The notes below the pieces were generated by a model. It was not told the DNA's origin, ran no database searches, and worked only from the letters and a program-made list of their open reading frames with translations. Shown piece by piece: positions 7,864 through 15,725 of a DNA stretch of 18,367 bases (positions are counted from its first letter, which is position 1; every line of letters begins with the position of its first letter). Both the position numbers and the translations under genes were made by a program. Source of the DNA: Verrucomicrobiota bacterium (lineage in GTDB: Bacteria; Verrucomicrobiota; Verrucomicrobiia; Verrucomicrobiales; DEV007); contig JAADHD010000158.1 of the NCBI GenBank assembly GCA_013152075.1, forward strand, positions 1 to 18,367, written 5' to 3'.

Positions 7864-8556
7864 CTATTTTTCTAACACTGTAATGAGCCAACGTATTTCG
7901 TCGTCGATATCATCCTCGCTTGCGACAGTTTCCATGACAGCCTTCCTCACTTCTTCACCGAAACGTTTACGTATACGGAATACGACGGTTTTGAGTGTTG
8001 CAGTGCTGATGTTCAGGATTTTTGCTGTTTTGCTAGTATCGGCTAATGCACTGCCATCAAGGCAGCCTTCAAGCTCGAAAAAATGTAGTTCTTTACCTAT
8101 ACTACAATAACGAATTTTTAAACCCTTTTTGGCGGTTTCTATAACGGTTAGAGCCCATTGTCGGTCAAATGCCAATGAAGGCTCTTCGTCAATGGCGTGT
8201 TGGTGATAGCTATTTAGGTGTGTGACTTGGGCTCCTCCGCCACGTTTGAGAGCACGGCCTTTTTTCCAAATATCATAAATATAACGTTTGAATGCGACTA
8301 GTAGATATGAGCGCATTCGGCCTTTATTAGGATCAACCAGCACAAAAAAATCATTGTCCGAAGCCTTCGCTAGAAAGCCCTGCACACAGTCCTCGGCGTC
8401 TTCATGATTGCAACCAAGTGAGAGGGCAAAATGGTGTAGAGGTTGCCAATAGGTTTGGCAAATATCGTTCATCGCCCGTTTTGCAGATTGAGTGTCTCCG
8501 GAATTTAAATCCCTGAAATGCTTCCAACACGTTGATTGAAATCGGTTATTGTTCAT
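7864..8556 (-). CDS. ECF-like RNA polymerase sigma factor linked to a Ser/Thr kinase
   Basis: This 230-residue protein resembles the extracytoplasmic-function sigma factors found next to Ser/Thr kinases in Planctomycetes and Verrucomicrobia. Region 2 lies at about 25-105. It includes HEDAEDCVQGFLAK (51-64), equivalent to the DAEDLTQEvF core motif of sigma region 2, followed by GRMRSYLLVAFKRYIYDIWKK. Region 4 is at about 170-205, with a helix-turn-helix TAKILNISTATLKTVVFRIRKRF. The linker of roughly 60 residues is longer than in classical ECFs, which have 170-200 residues. The kinase gene follows after 3 bp, so phosphorylation of the sigma factor, or of a partner, is the likely activation route in place of an anti-sigma factor; none is seen. 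The gene starts 332 bp from the divergent autotransporter gene. The start ATG is preceded only by AGG immediately upstream. Confidence 0.85.
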   Translation of the reverse strand: MNNNRFQSTCWKHFRDLNSGDTQSAKRAMNDICQTYWQPLHHFALSLGCNHEDAEDCVQGFLAKASDNDFFVLVDPNKGRMRSYLLVAFKRYIYDIWKKGRALKRGGGAQVTHLNSYHQHAIDEEPSLAFDRQWALTVIETAKKGLKIRYCSIGKELHFFELEGCLDGSALADTSKTAKILNISTATLKTVVFRIRKRFGEEVRKAVMETVASEDDIDDEIRWLITVLEK

Positions 8557-8888
8557 CCTGATTGAATTCGAACTTCACATGAGCGAATAGAGAAATCGAG
8601 ATTTATTTTCATAACTCTTATACGTCATCCGATGTGGTGATAGCCGTGGTTCTCACGGAGTGGGTAAACTCGGTGCGCCTAGAGTAGGTGCAAATCAGAA
8701 TTCGCGCAAAAAAAAGCTATTCAGGGGTGTCACCTCGATGGGAAAAAATCGTATTTATGGTAAGTGTGGTTCTTCTTTCCGCCAACTAATATATAAAATC
8801 TGCATTTTTAAGGGCGGGTGGCGGGTTATGTTGAAAATTATACAGCCATTTAGGCGGGCCCCTTAATTCATTGCGATAGAGTTTAAAA
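8557..8888. promoter_or_regulatory. Divergent leader between the sigma/kinase operon and the autotransporter gene
   Basis: This 332-bp gap must hold the promoters of both divergent units. I see no convincing gene in it; the 68-codon plus frame at 8660-8866 is Lys/Arg-rich without family signal. On the plus strand there are adjacent short hairpins: CCGTG-gttct-CACGG (8644-8658), then GAGT-gggtaa-ACTC (8658-8671). A near-palindrome GGGGTGTCACCTC at 8724-8736 could be an operator. The stems are too short to name a riboswitch class. Confidence 0.4.
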
Positions 8889-11800
8889 ATGAAATTACTC
8901 AAAGTGTTAGTAAGCACTTCGGTCATAGTTATTGTGATGTTCTTGTTGTTACTGTCCCCTATTTACGGGCAGGAATCAGGTGGGCGATCATCATCAGAAT
9001 CCAGTGCTGCCGAAGCGACTATTTCTTATCATGACCCCATGGCTTGGAGCTCTCAAGTGGTGCTGTCTAGTTATGTAGGAGACGGGCATGCGGAAGGTTA
9101 CATAGATCTACTCATACCTTTGCTCCAAAATGACAACGGTATGCTTTTCCTTTATCCGCGTTTTGGGATGAGTAGTGACGTCAACTCTGGTTATAGCATG
9201 GGATTAGGCGCTAGGCATTATCTGCCCGCGATAGATGCCATTATCGGCGCCAACGTCTTTTATGACCGCTACGCCAGTCCTAATGACAATTATTACAATC
9301 AAATAAGTTTAGGCTTGGAGGTGTTAACCCGTTGGGTGGATGCGCGATTTAATTATTACATCCCCGATAGCAGCCCCAATATGATCGATTCGCAAAATGT
9401 TCGTTCGCGCAGTCAAACACAAACCAGCACTTCATCTTGGGGCGAGCCGTTTGCCACGGGATACACAATACGCCAACCTTTTACCACAACTACTAGAACT
9501 ACCACCACTACAGTGAATCAGCTCTTTGAGCGATTCGAGGATACGATGCAGGGTTACGATGCAGAGATCGGGGTGCTGACTCCCTGGCTGGAGAGGTATG
9601 TCGCCTTACGTTGGTTTGCTGGTTATTATAGTTTTGATAATTCTTATGGCGATGATATCAGCGGGTTTAAAGGAAGAGCTGAGCTGCGTTTTTCTTCAAA
9701 ACTTGCTGTGGACGCGACGTATTATCAGGATGAAGAGATCACCGGCGGCAATTGGTTGTTTGGTGTTAGGATGAGCATTCCTGTTTTTATGGAGAACCTG
9801 TCTGATGGACGTAGCCCCTTTGCAGGTTCATTTTCGGGTATGTTTGACGGGGTTAATTTGAGTGGAAAGAAGCGTGGTCAAGAACCTCTTAAGGGCGCAA
9901 GCTCGGGTTATGCGCCGATGAGTCCTTTTGCGGCGTTGGCGCCGGCGCCATCCTTTGCAGCTGCGAGTTCTAGAAGCAGCAGTGTGCGAGATCGTATGAC
10001 TGAGGTGGTTTTACGCTTGCCGGGTGCTCGCACAAGCGAATCGGACTTCATCGAAAATCTGGCTGCCCGCGATGTCGATGTTGACGTTGATATTGATCGA
10101 TCTACTCGAATTGTGGTGATCGAGGATTCTATCGTTTTTGTTAACAATGCCAGCGGCACAGTTGCCGGACCTGGTACTTTTGAAAACCCTCTGGATACGA
10201 TTCAAGGAGGTGTCAATCGCGCCAGCGTTTTGTTTGGCAATCGAGGTGATGTGATGGTAGCCGGCACTGGCACCAATTACACGGAGGATGTGGTGGATGC
10301 CAATTCCAGCGTGAGAGTCTGGGGTGGAGGTAGAGGCTTTCCCGTGAATGGGGGGCGTCGTTTCACCTACGGCTCCCAGCCTATCCTTGATGGAGGCTTT
10401 CAGATCACCAGTGTGCCAATGTTTTCGCTAAGTGGTTTCTCTATAGAAAATGGATTTTTCGGGATAAACGGGATTTCAGCCGACAGCGTGAATGATCTCA
10501 CTATCATGGATAATGATATTTCAGCACTGTTCAGTGCGATACAGGTGACTTATCCATTTTTCACGGATGATGCTGTAGTTAGGATAAATGATAATATTCT
10601 CCGTGATAGTAATATCGGGCTGGATTTGATTATTGATGCCGATATGGGAGCCACCGTTGAAACGTCGATTGTGGGGAATCGGTTTATTGACAACATTAGC
10701 AGGAATTTTGCGATTTCGATCGACAACAGTGGAGCTGATGTTTCAACCGCTTTGGTGAATAACAGCGTGATTGGAAGGAGTTCGCAATTGTTCATAAATG
10801 CGAATGCTGGATCCGTGACCGCTACTCAGGTAGAGGGGAACCAATTTCTCGGACAGGGACTAGCTTCTATAGGGTTAGATGCATCCATAACAGCAAACAT
10901 AGGCTCTACAGTCACAACCTTGATCACAGGAAACCAGTTTCTCGATCATTCACCAGGTATTGGGCTCAGCGTTTATATTGATAGCGATGGCGCGACTACT
11001 TCAACGAGCATCACCAATAATGTGGCTAATAGGAACAATATAGCGGGAATCGAACTATTTGGGAATGCCTCTAACAATTCGACATATACAGCGGTAGTGA
11101 GTGGAAATCAAACTATTGATAATGGCAATTTTGGGCTGAGAGTTCACACCAATTCCAATAGCAGTGTCACTTCGACGCTTTTTGCTAATAACACATCTCT
11201 TCGTAACACCTGGGGATTATTTATTCGGGCTGATGTGGAGGGTGCGCCATTAACGAATATGCAAAGCCGCATGCAAATATTAGGTAACGTGGCCGAAGAG
11301 AATAGTCTCATAGGGTTGGATTTAGGTCTTTTTAGGGTTCAAGATACGGGCAGCGCCTTTTTTCTCGTCGATATCATTGGCAATCAAATTACTAATAATA
11401 ATTTGGGAATGGAATTCAATCCGGAAATAACAGGAGACCCTTTAGTTCCAGGGAATGATACCCCAGTGTCAGTGACGACGATATTCGGCAACAATTTCTC
11501 AAATAATATGGCGGAAGGAGCAGTCATTGATGCGCTCTACGCTAACAGCACGTTTTCCTCTTTACGGATTATCGGGAATGAGTTTTCTAATAATGGAGGA
11601 ATCACAGGATTACAGCTAGGGCTTGATGTGGAGGACAGTAATTTAACGGTGAATGTTTCTGGCAATCAGGCTGTTGATAACTTGGCCGGAGACGGGCTGA
11701 ATCTGGAAATTATTTCTAGAGATGTTAGCACTATTAATACCACTATCATGGACAACTCAGCAATTGCTAATGGTAGAAACGGTCTTCGCTTAGCGATAGA

Positions 11801-12953
11801 TACGGAGACTATGTCAGTGGATAATGTAACAATCGTGGATAACCAACTGAACAGCAACGGATTTGATGGGCTGTTTGTTGATCTGGAAAGCTCTCTTTCA
11901 AATAATCTCCTTGTTGTCGAAGATAATACGTTTTCTGGCAACACGGATGATGGGTTCGATCTGAATATCAACTCTTTTTCTGCTTCTTCCTTCGTCGCCA
12001 CCTCGATTGAACGTAATCAAATACAAGATAACGGGGATGATGGTATTTTTGGGTTTATAGCCATTAACGGCGGAGCAAGTGCGTTGTTTCAGGTTAATGA
12101 TAACGCAATTCTTGGAAATGGAGCGGACGGATTCGATTTTGACGTTACGGCGAATAATGATTCGACTTATTGGGCGGCGATTACAGATAATGAATTGGAA
12201 AACAATGCTGACAATGGGGTTTTGTTAGCCGTTGAGTCCTATAATGGCAGCTCTGCCATTACAATATTCACCACTAATGCAATGCGAGGCAATGGTTTGA
12301 ACGGGGTTGATATCCAAGCGCTTGCGGAAAATGCAGTGGGCCTAGGGACAACAAGCGGTATAAATTTTTCCTCTAATGTAGTTGAGAATAACGATCTTGA
12401 TGGTCTGACTATGGATCTTGTCGTTGATGAACTCGGTGGAGGAAATTATGTGCTCAGTATGGCAGGTAATGAGTTTCTTAATAATGGTAATCGAGGAATG
12501 AGCTTGTTTTCAGATCTTACAGCGAGTCCAGCTGTTGGGAATGATACGATTGTGCAAATGGATATCGCTAATAATTTATTTAGCGGCAATGATGGTTCGG
12601 GAGTGTACATGATAGGCTCTGCCACTAACATTACTGCGTTGTCTGGGATGGATATATTAAATAATCAGTTTTTGGATAATGGGTTAGGGCTGACTCTGAC
12701 AGTTGACGTTGATAACAGCTTTCTGCCTATCGAGATCGGCGGGAATATTATTGACAATAGCGTCTTTTCTTCGATCACCCTGGGGGTGACAGGGGCTGGC
12801 ACGGTCGACTTTTCCAGTACGCTTGATAATAATACCAGTGGAGCAGGAACAGGGCTCTCGCTCTTTGATCTAGGCACGCCAAGTGCCACTGGGGATATAC
12901 TTCTAAACGGCGCAGTCATCAATTTTCCCGATCCTGGGGATATAGCGGAATGA
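8889..12953 (+). CDS. Giant inverse autotransporter (type Ve) with Asn-rich beta-helix passenger
   Basis: This 1354-residue protein looks like an intimin/invasin-type autotransporter, in which an N-terminal outer-membrane barrel exports a C-terminal passenger. A signal peptide occupies residues 1-27 (hydrophobic core 10-22, cleavage near IYGQ). The barrel spans about 45-300. LGARHYLPAIDAIIGANVFYD at 107-126 and ARFNYYIP match the inverse-autotransporter barrel family, and the barrel carries a Ser/Thr/Gln-rich insert at 171-209. A linker rich in Ala/Pro/Ser (340-365) leads to VNNASGTVAGPGTFENPLDTIQ (418-439), a common entry motif to right-handed beta-helices. About 28 degenerate turns of 26-31 residues then run to near 1330, each with a G-N-x-F-x-x-N type ladder and a GLxL strand. 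No C-terminal lectin, Ig-like or sorting domain is visible. An adhesin or surface role is inferred. No Shine-Dalgarno precedes the ATG. Confidence 0.88.
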   Translation: MKLLKVLVSTSVIVIVMFLLLLSPIYGQESGGRSSSESSAAEATISYHDPMAWSSQVVLSSYVGDGHAEGYIDLLIPLLQNDNGMLFLYPRFGMSSDVNSGYSMGLGARHYLPAIDAIIGANVFYDRYASPNDNYYNQISLGLEVLTRWVDARFNYYIPDSSPNMIDSQNVRSRSQTQTSTSSWGEPFATGYTIRQPFTTTTRTTTTTVNQLFERFEDTMQGYDAEIGVLTPWLERYVALRWFAGYYSFDNSYGDDISGFKGRAELRFSSKLAVDATYYQDEEITGGNWLFGVRMSIPVFMENLSDGRSPFAGSFSGMFDGVNLSGKKRGQEPLKGASSGYAPMSPFAALAPAPSFAAASSRSSSVRDRMTEVVLRLPGARTSESDFIENLAARDVDVDVDIDRSTRIVVIEDSIVFVNNASGTVAGPGTFENPLDTIQGGVNRASVLFGNRGDVMVAGTGTNYTEDVVDANSSVRVWGGGRGFPVNGGRRFTYGSQPILDGGFQITSVPMFSLSGFSIENGFFGINGISADSVNDLTIMDNDISALFSAIQVTYPFFTDDAVVRINDNILRDSNIGLDLIIDADMGATVETSIVGNRFIDNISRNFAISIDNSGADVSTALVNNSVIGRSSQLFINANAGSVTATQVEGNQFLGQGLASIGLDASITANIGSTVTTLITGNQFLDHSPGIGLSVYIDSDGATTSTSITNNVANRNNIAGIELFGNASNNSTYTAVVSGNQTIDNGNFGLRVHTNSNSSVTSTLFANNTSLRNTWGLFIRADVEGAPLTNMQSRMQILGNVAEENSLIGLDLGLFRVQDTGSAFFLVDIIGNQITNNNLGMEFNPEITGDPLVPGNDTPVSVTTIFGNNFSNNMAEGAVIDALYANSTFSSLRIIGNEFSNNGGITGLQLGLDVEDSNLTVNVSGNQAVDNLAGDGLNLEIISRDVSTINTTIMDNSAIANGRNGLRLAIDTETMSVDNVTIVDNQLNSNGFDGLFVDLESSLSNNLLVVEDNTFSGNTDDGFDLNINSFSASSFVATSIERNQIQDNGDDGIFGFIAINGGASALFQVNDNAILGNGADGFDFDVTANNDSTYWAAITDNELENNADNGVLLAVESYNGSSAITIFTTNAMRGNGLNGVDIQALAENAVGLGTTSGINFSSNVVENNDLDGLTMDLVVDELGGGNYVLSMAGNEFLNNGNRGMSLFSDLTASPAVGNDTIVQMDIANNLFSGNDGSGVYMIGSATNITALSGMDILNNQFLDNGLGLTLTVDVDNSFLPIEIGGNIIDNSVFSSITLGVTGAGTVDFSSTLDNNTSGAGTGLSLFDLGTPSATGDILLNGAVINFPDPGDIAE

Positions 12954-13019
12954 ATTGCTTATGAGTTTTGATATCAATAAAATTTTGACAGTAAGACCTC
13001 ACATCAATTTGCCATCGTA

Positions 13020-13445
13020 ATGAATATAGAATATCGCTTGGCTGGACTAGAAGACATACCAGAATTAGAGCGTCAAGGGCAGGAATTGTTTGATTATCCA
13101 GTAAAACCTAATAGAGCGGCAGAATTCATTTCTGATGAAAGGCATCACTTGATGCTGGCATACGTAGAAAAGAGTTTAGTAGGAATGGTTTCTGCATTTC
13201 ACTACGTGCATCCAGACAAAGACGCCTCACTTTATATCAACGAAGTTTCCGTATTAGATTCCTACCAAAACAAGGGGATAGGAAGAAAGCTGATGCAGCT
13301 CATCTGTAGCCATGCTCGCTCACTGGGCTGTGTGGAGGCTTGGGTGGCTACTAAAATATCTAATATATCCGCTAGGCGAGCGTTCATCGCCGCGGGAGGG
13401 AGAGAGGATGACGAGGGCTTTGTGTCGATAACTTTTGAAGTGTAG
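13020..13445 (+). CDS. GNAT family N-acetyltransferase
   Basis: This 141-residue single-domain protein has the GNAT fold and would transfer an acetyl group from acetyl-CoA to an amine. Strand 4, YINEVSVLDSYQNKG (72-86), runs into the acetyl-CoA pyrophosphate-binding loop QNKGIGRKLM (83-92), equivalent to the Q/RxxGxG/A motif. Strand 5 (VEAWVATKI) and the helix NISARRAFIAAGG follow, as expected for motif B. The overall layout, with HPDK before strand 4, recalls AAC(3)-I-like acetyltransferases, but I cannot assign aminoglycoside specificity from this. It lies 66 bp after the autotransporter gene and 32 bp before the carboxylase-like gene on the same strand, so the three may be cotranscribed. 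No Shine-Dalgarno is present before the ATG. Confidence 0.9.
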   Translation: MNIEYRLAGLEDIPELERQGQELFDYPVKPNRAAEFISDERHHLMLAYVEKSLVGMVSAFHYVHPDKDASLYINEVSVLDSYQNKGIGRKLMQLICSHARSLGCVEAWVATKISNISARRAFIAAGGREDDEGFVSITFEV

Positions 13446-13477
13446 CAAAATGAACTCAGACATAAAGGTGTAGGTGA

Positions 13478-15094
13478 GTGCTGCAGCGTTACTGCGTGTT
13501 ATTTATGAATACAGAGAGCCGCTATAGCGAGTTTAGTAAATACTTTTACCAATCAGTTGATGGCGCCACACTTGGTCTATTTCGATTGTGCTGGGGAGTG
13601 TTCATTTTGCTGGACGCAGTATCTCGCTTCTCTCACATCTCGGGCATGTATTCGCCCGAGTATTTCCATTTTAAGTATCCGCTGTTTACTTGGGTGAGGG
13701 AATTGCCCGAACAATGGATGCTTGCAACTGAATTGACGATATTAGTTCTGGCTGCTCTAGGGGTTTTGCTAGGCCGGTTTTTCAGGACATCATGCCTGAC
13801 TTTTGCGTTGATTTACTTGCATTTATTCCTAACTGACGAGATCTATTACAATAATTACAGTTATTTCACGATTCTCATTTCTGTTTTGTTAGCGTGCACG
13901 GGGGCGGATAAAACTTTTAGCATGATTTCGTATAGATCAAGGGATAACGAAGGAGTAGCTATTCCACGTGCGGTTCCTTTTTGGAATTATATTCTGCTGC
14001 GTGCCCAGCTAGGCATACTGTATTTTTATGGAGGCATTGCCAAGCTGAACGGTGATTGGCTGCATGCTCTACCTCTTAAATATTGGTTTCAGACTTCGGG
14101 CAGTATTCGTTTTCCAATGAAGTGGTTCGCTGAACAGGACTGGTTTGCTTGGTCAACGGCTTACGGCGGAATATTCATCGAGTTGGGGGCACCCATTTTA
14201 TTATTATGGAGGCGGAGTCGCTTATTTGCTATAGTTACGCTGATAGGTTTTCATTTGATGAACAGCCGTTTGTTTTTGAGCGGGTTTACCCCATTTATTG
14301 CCATCGTGTGTATAATGCTATTCTTGGAACCTTCTCGTGGGAGGAGCTTGTGGGGACGATTTCAGAAACTTGTTAGCGGCGAGAGTCGAGTTCGTTCCTT
14401 CGAATGTTCAAGCCCCCGTCTTCTTCGGAGGAAAGCTAAGCGGCGCTGTTTGGGAATATACTTGTTTGTTTCATATTTATCTATTCAGATCATCCTACCT
14501 CTACGTGCTCATATGATGTCTCAAAATTCTGCTTGGACAGAAGTTGGCAATAAATTTTCTTGGCGCATGTTGTTGCATAATAAAGACGCGTATCTCAAGT
14601 TCAGATTCAGCCATCCTGAGGCGGAAGCTTGGTTGAATGAAAACTCTGATTTATGCCCATTACTCGCGTCAGGACATGCTGTCGCCATGTCAAAACATCC
14701 ATGGATGATTCATCAGTATGCACGCGAGCTAGAGAAGGTTCTGACAAACAATGGGATGGCGAACACCAAGATAACGGTCGTTTCGGTTGTTTCCCTAAAC
14801 GGCCGGCCGTATCAGGTGATGATCGATCCTACAGCGGATTTGACTGATGTGGTTTATCCGCTTTGGGGTGCGCCCGATTGGATAGTTCCGCTCCATACAG
14901 CTCCCAGTATGAGACGTCGGCCTGTGAACCGTGAGGAGAGGGTGGCCGCCATTATGAAAGCGCTAAAAAATTATGCTAAAACGCATCCTTCCAAATTAAA
15001 CCAAAAACAGATATGGGAAGGTTTCGCTAATAAAAGATTACCTTCTTCGACATCAGAGGAGAAACCTGATAGAGTGGTTTTCTTAGATGAATGA
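13478..15094 (+). CDS. Vitamin K-dependent gamma-glutamyl carboxylase homologue (HTTM family membrane protein)
   Basis: The 538-residue integral membrane protein carries the hallmarks of the GGCX/HTTM family. LFRLCWGVFILLDAV (34-48) begins the first membrane segment. YYNNYSYFTILISVLLA (123-139) matches the GGCX YWNNHSY region. LYFYGGIAKLNGDW (181-194) places Lys189 at the position of the human GGCX catalytic base Lys218. FHLMNSRLFLSGF (258-270) and WTEVGNKFSWRM (353-364) follow. The last motif is the signature of the post-membrane domain. About eight or nine membrane segments are predicted by eye. The reaction, carboxylating glutamate using reduced vitamin K, CO2 and O2, is known for GGCX but unproven here. 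GTG 13478 has an upstream AAAGGTG at 7 bp spacing; ATG 13505 is the alternative start. No substrate with a recognisable propeptide or Gla domain is seen nearby. Confidence 0.88.
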   Translation: MLQRYCVLFMNTESRYSEFSKYFYQSVDGATLGLFRLCWGVFILLDAVSRFSHISGMYSPEYFHFKYPLFTWVRELPEQWMLATELTILVLAALGVLLGRFFRTSCLTFALIYLHLFLTDEIYYNNYSYFTILISVLLACTGADKTFSMISYRSRDNEGVAIPRAVPFWNYILLRAQLGILYFYGGIAKLNGDWLHALPLKYWFQTSGSIRFPMKWFAEQDWFAWSTAYGGIFIELGAPILLLWRRSRLFAIVTLIGFHLMNSRLFLSGFTPFIAIVCIMLFLEPSRGRSLWGRFQKLVSGESRVRSFECSSPRLLRRKAKRRCLGIYLFVSYLSIQIILPLRAHMMSQNSAWTEVGNKFSWRMLLHNKDAYLKFRFSHPEAEAWLNENSDLCPLLASGHAVAMSKHPWMIHQYARELEKVLTNNGMANTKITVVSVVSLNGRPYQVMIDPTADLTDVVYPLWGAPDWIVPLHTAPSMRRRPVNREERVAAIMKALKNYAKTHPSKLNQKQIWEGFANKRLPSSTSEEKPDRVVFLDE

Positions 15095-15251
15095 GTAATC
15101 AGAGAGTATGCTGTCTGCAACTAAAATAACTATGAAAACGATAAGCTTAGCACGCATAGCTATTGTTGGGTGGAGATAGGATTTGAAAATTCCATTATTT
15201 TTTTGCAAGCTTACTTGGGAAGATGAGTGACTTTTGATCGTTTGCGATCTC

Positions 15252-15553
15252 TCAATCCTCCACTTCAATATTCGGGATGTGGGTGAAAGCGATTTTGGCC
15301 TGCACGCTTTCGATCGCGTCATGGGCACCTCCCAGATACAAGGCTTGTTTACCATATCTGGTGGAAACCGTGTCGATGATCTCGTTGAGTCTGGTGATTC
15401 GCCGGTTCTGGACGGGTTCAAAGAGTGAGGGGGTGTATTGTCCTTCGCTGACCAGTTTTCCCAAAACAATATTCACTTTCCGGATTGCGTGGTCTTGGTG
15501 GGGGCGTTGTTTCCAGAGTATTTTAACGGCCTTGGTTAGAAAAAGGGAATCCT
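15252..15553 (-). pseudogene. C-terminal remnant of a Y-family DNA polymerase (UmuC/DinB-like), truncated by the IS
   Basis: The minus frame reads IPFFLTKAVKILWKQ through SLFEP and RLNEIIDTVSTRYGKQALYLGG to the stop at 15252. This layout, with a basic helix region, then SLF, then a helix ending RYG-x-x-x-x-LG, is what I recognise from the C-terminal part of UmuC/DinB-type translesion polymerases (little-finger end plus DUF4113-like tail). Only about 100 residues remain. The open frame runs right up to 15553 and the IS21-family terminal TGT begins at 15554, so the catalytic palm and fingers have been lost. The other part of the gene is not in the 245 bp beyond the far end of the IS, implying a deletion or rearrangement rather than a simple insertion. 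A GTG at 15474 gives a 74-codon frame, but an active polymerase is excluded. Confidence 0.65.
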
Positions 15554-15620
15554 GTCAAACGACAATTAGAATTGACCACCGACGACAATTAGAATTGACC
15601 AGTAGCGACAATTAGAATCC
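15554..15620. repeat. Left end of the IS: three repeated transposase-site-like units
   Basis: The unit CGACAATTAGAATTGACC occurs in full at 15561-15578, again almost whole from 15584, and shortened (CGACAATTAGAATCC) from 15606. The starts are 23 and 22 bp apart, about two helical turns, which fits repeated binding sites for the transposase at the IS end. Confidence 0.8.
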
Positions 15621-15642
15621 AGCGTATTTCCGAGGGAGAAGT

Positions 15643-15719
15643 CCGCAGCGTTTTTGCGCTGTAGCGACCGCAGGACGGCGTAGCCGGACGAAGGGAGCGG
15701 AGGCGCAAAAACGCTGCGG
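15643..15719. repeat. Perfect 17-bp inverted repeat between istB and the IS left end
   Basis: CCGCAGCGTTTTTGCGC (15643-15659) is exactly matched by GCGCAAAAACGCTGCGG (15703-15719) in inverted orientation, with a 43-nt GC-rich loop. It lies just beyond the istB stop at 15726. It may form a stable transcript end or protect against readthrough. No T-run follows on either strand, so a simple intrinsic terminator is not indicated. Confidence 0.8.
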
Positions 15720-15725
15720 GGGCAT

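Noticed and set aside
8640..8700. c-di-GMP or cobalamin riboswitch in the autotransporter leader
   Set aside because: The short stems do not carry the conserved core sequences of these classes that I know.
8660..8866. 68-codon plus-strand frame in the leader of the autotransporter gene
   Set aside because: Composition is Lys/Arg/Gly-rich without family signal, with no ribosome-binding site; the region is better explained as a leader.
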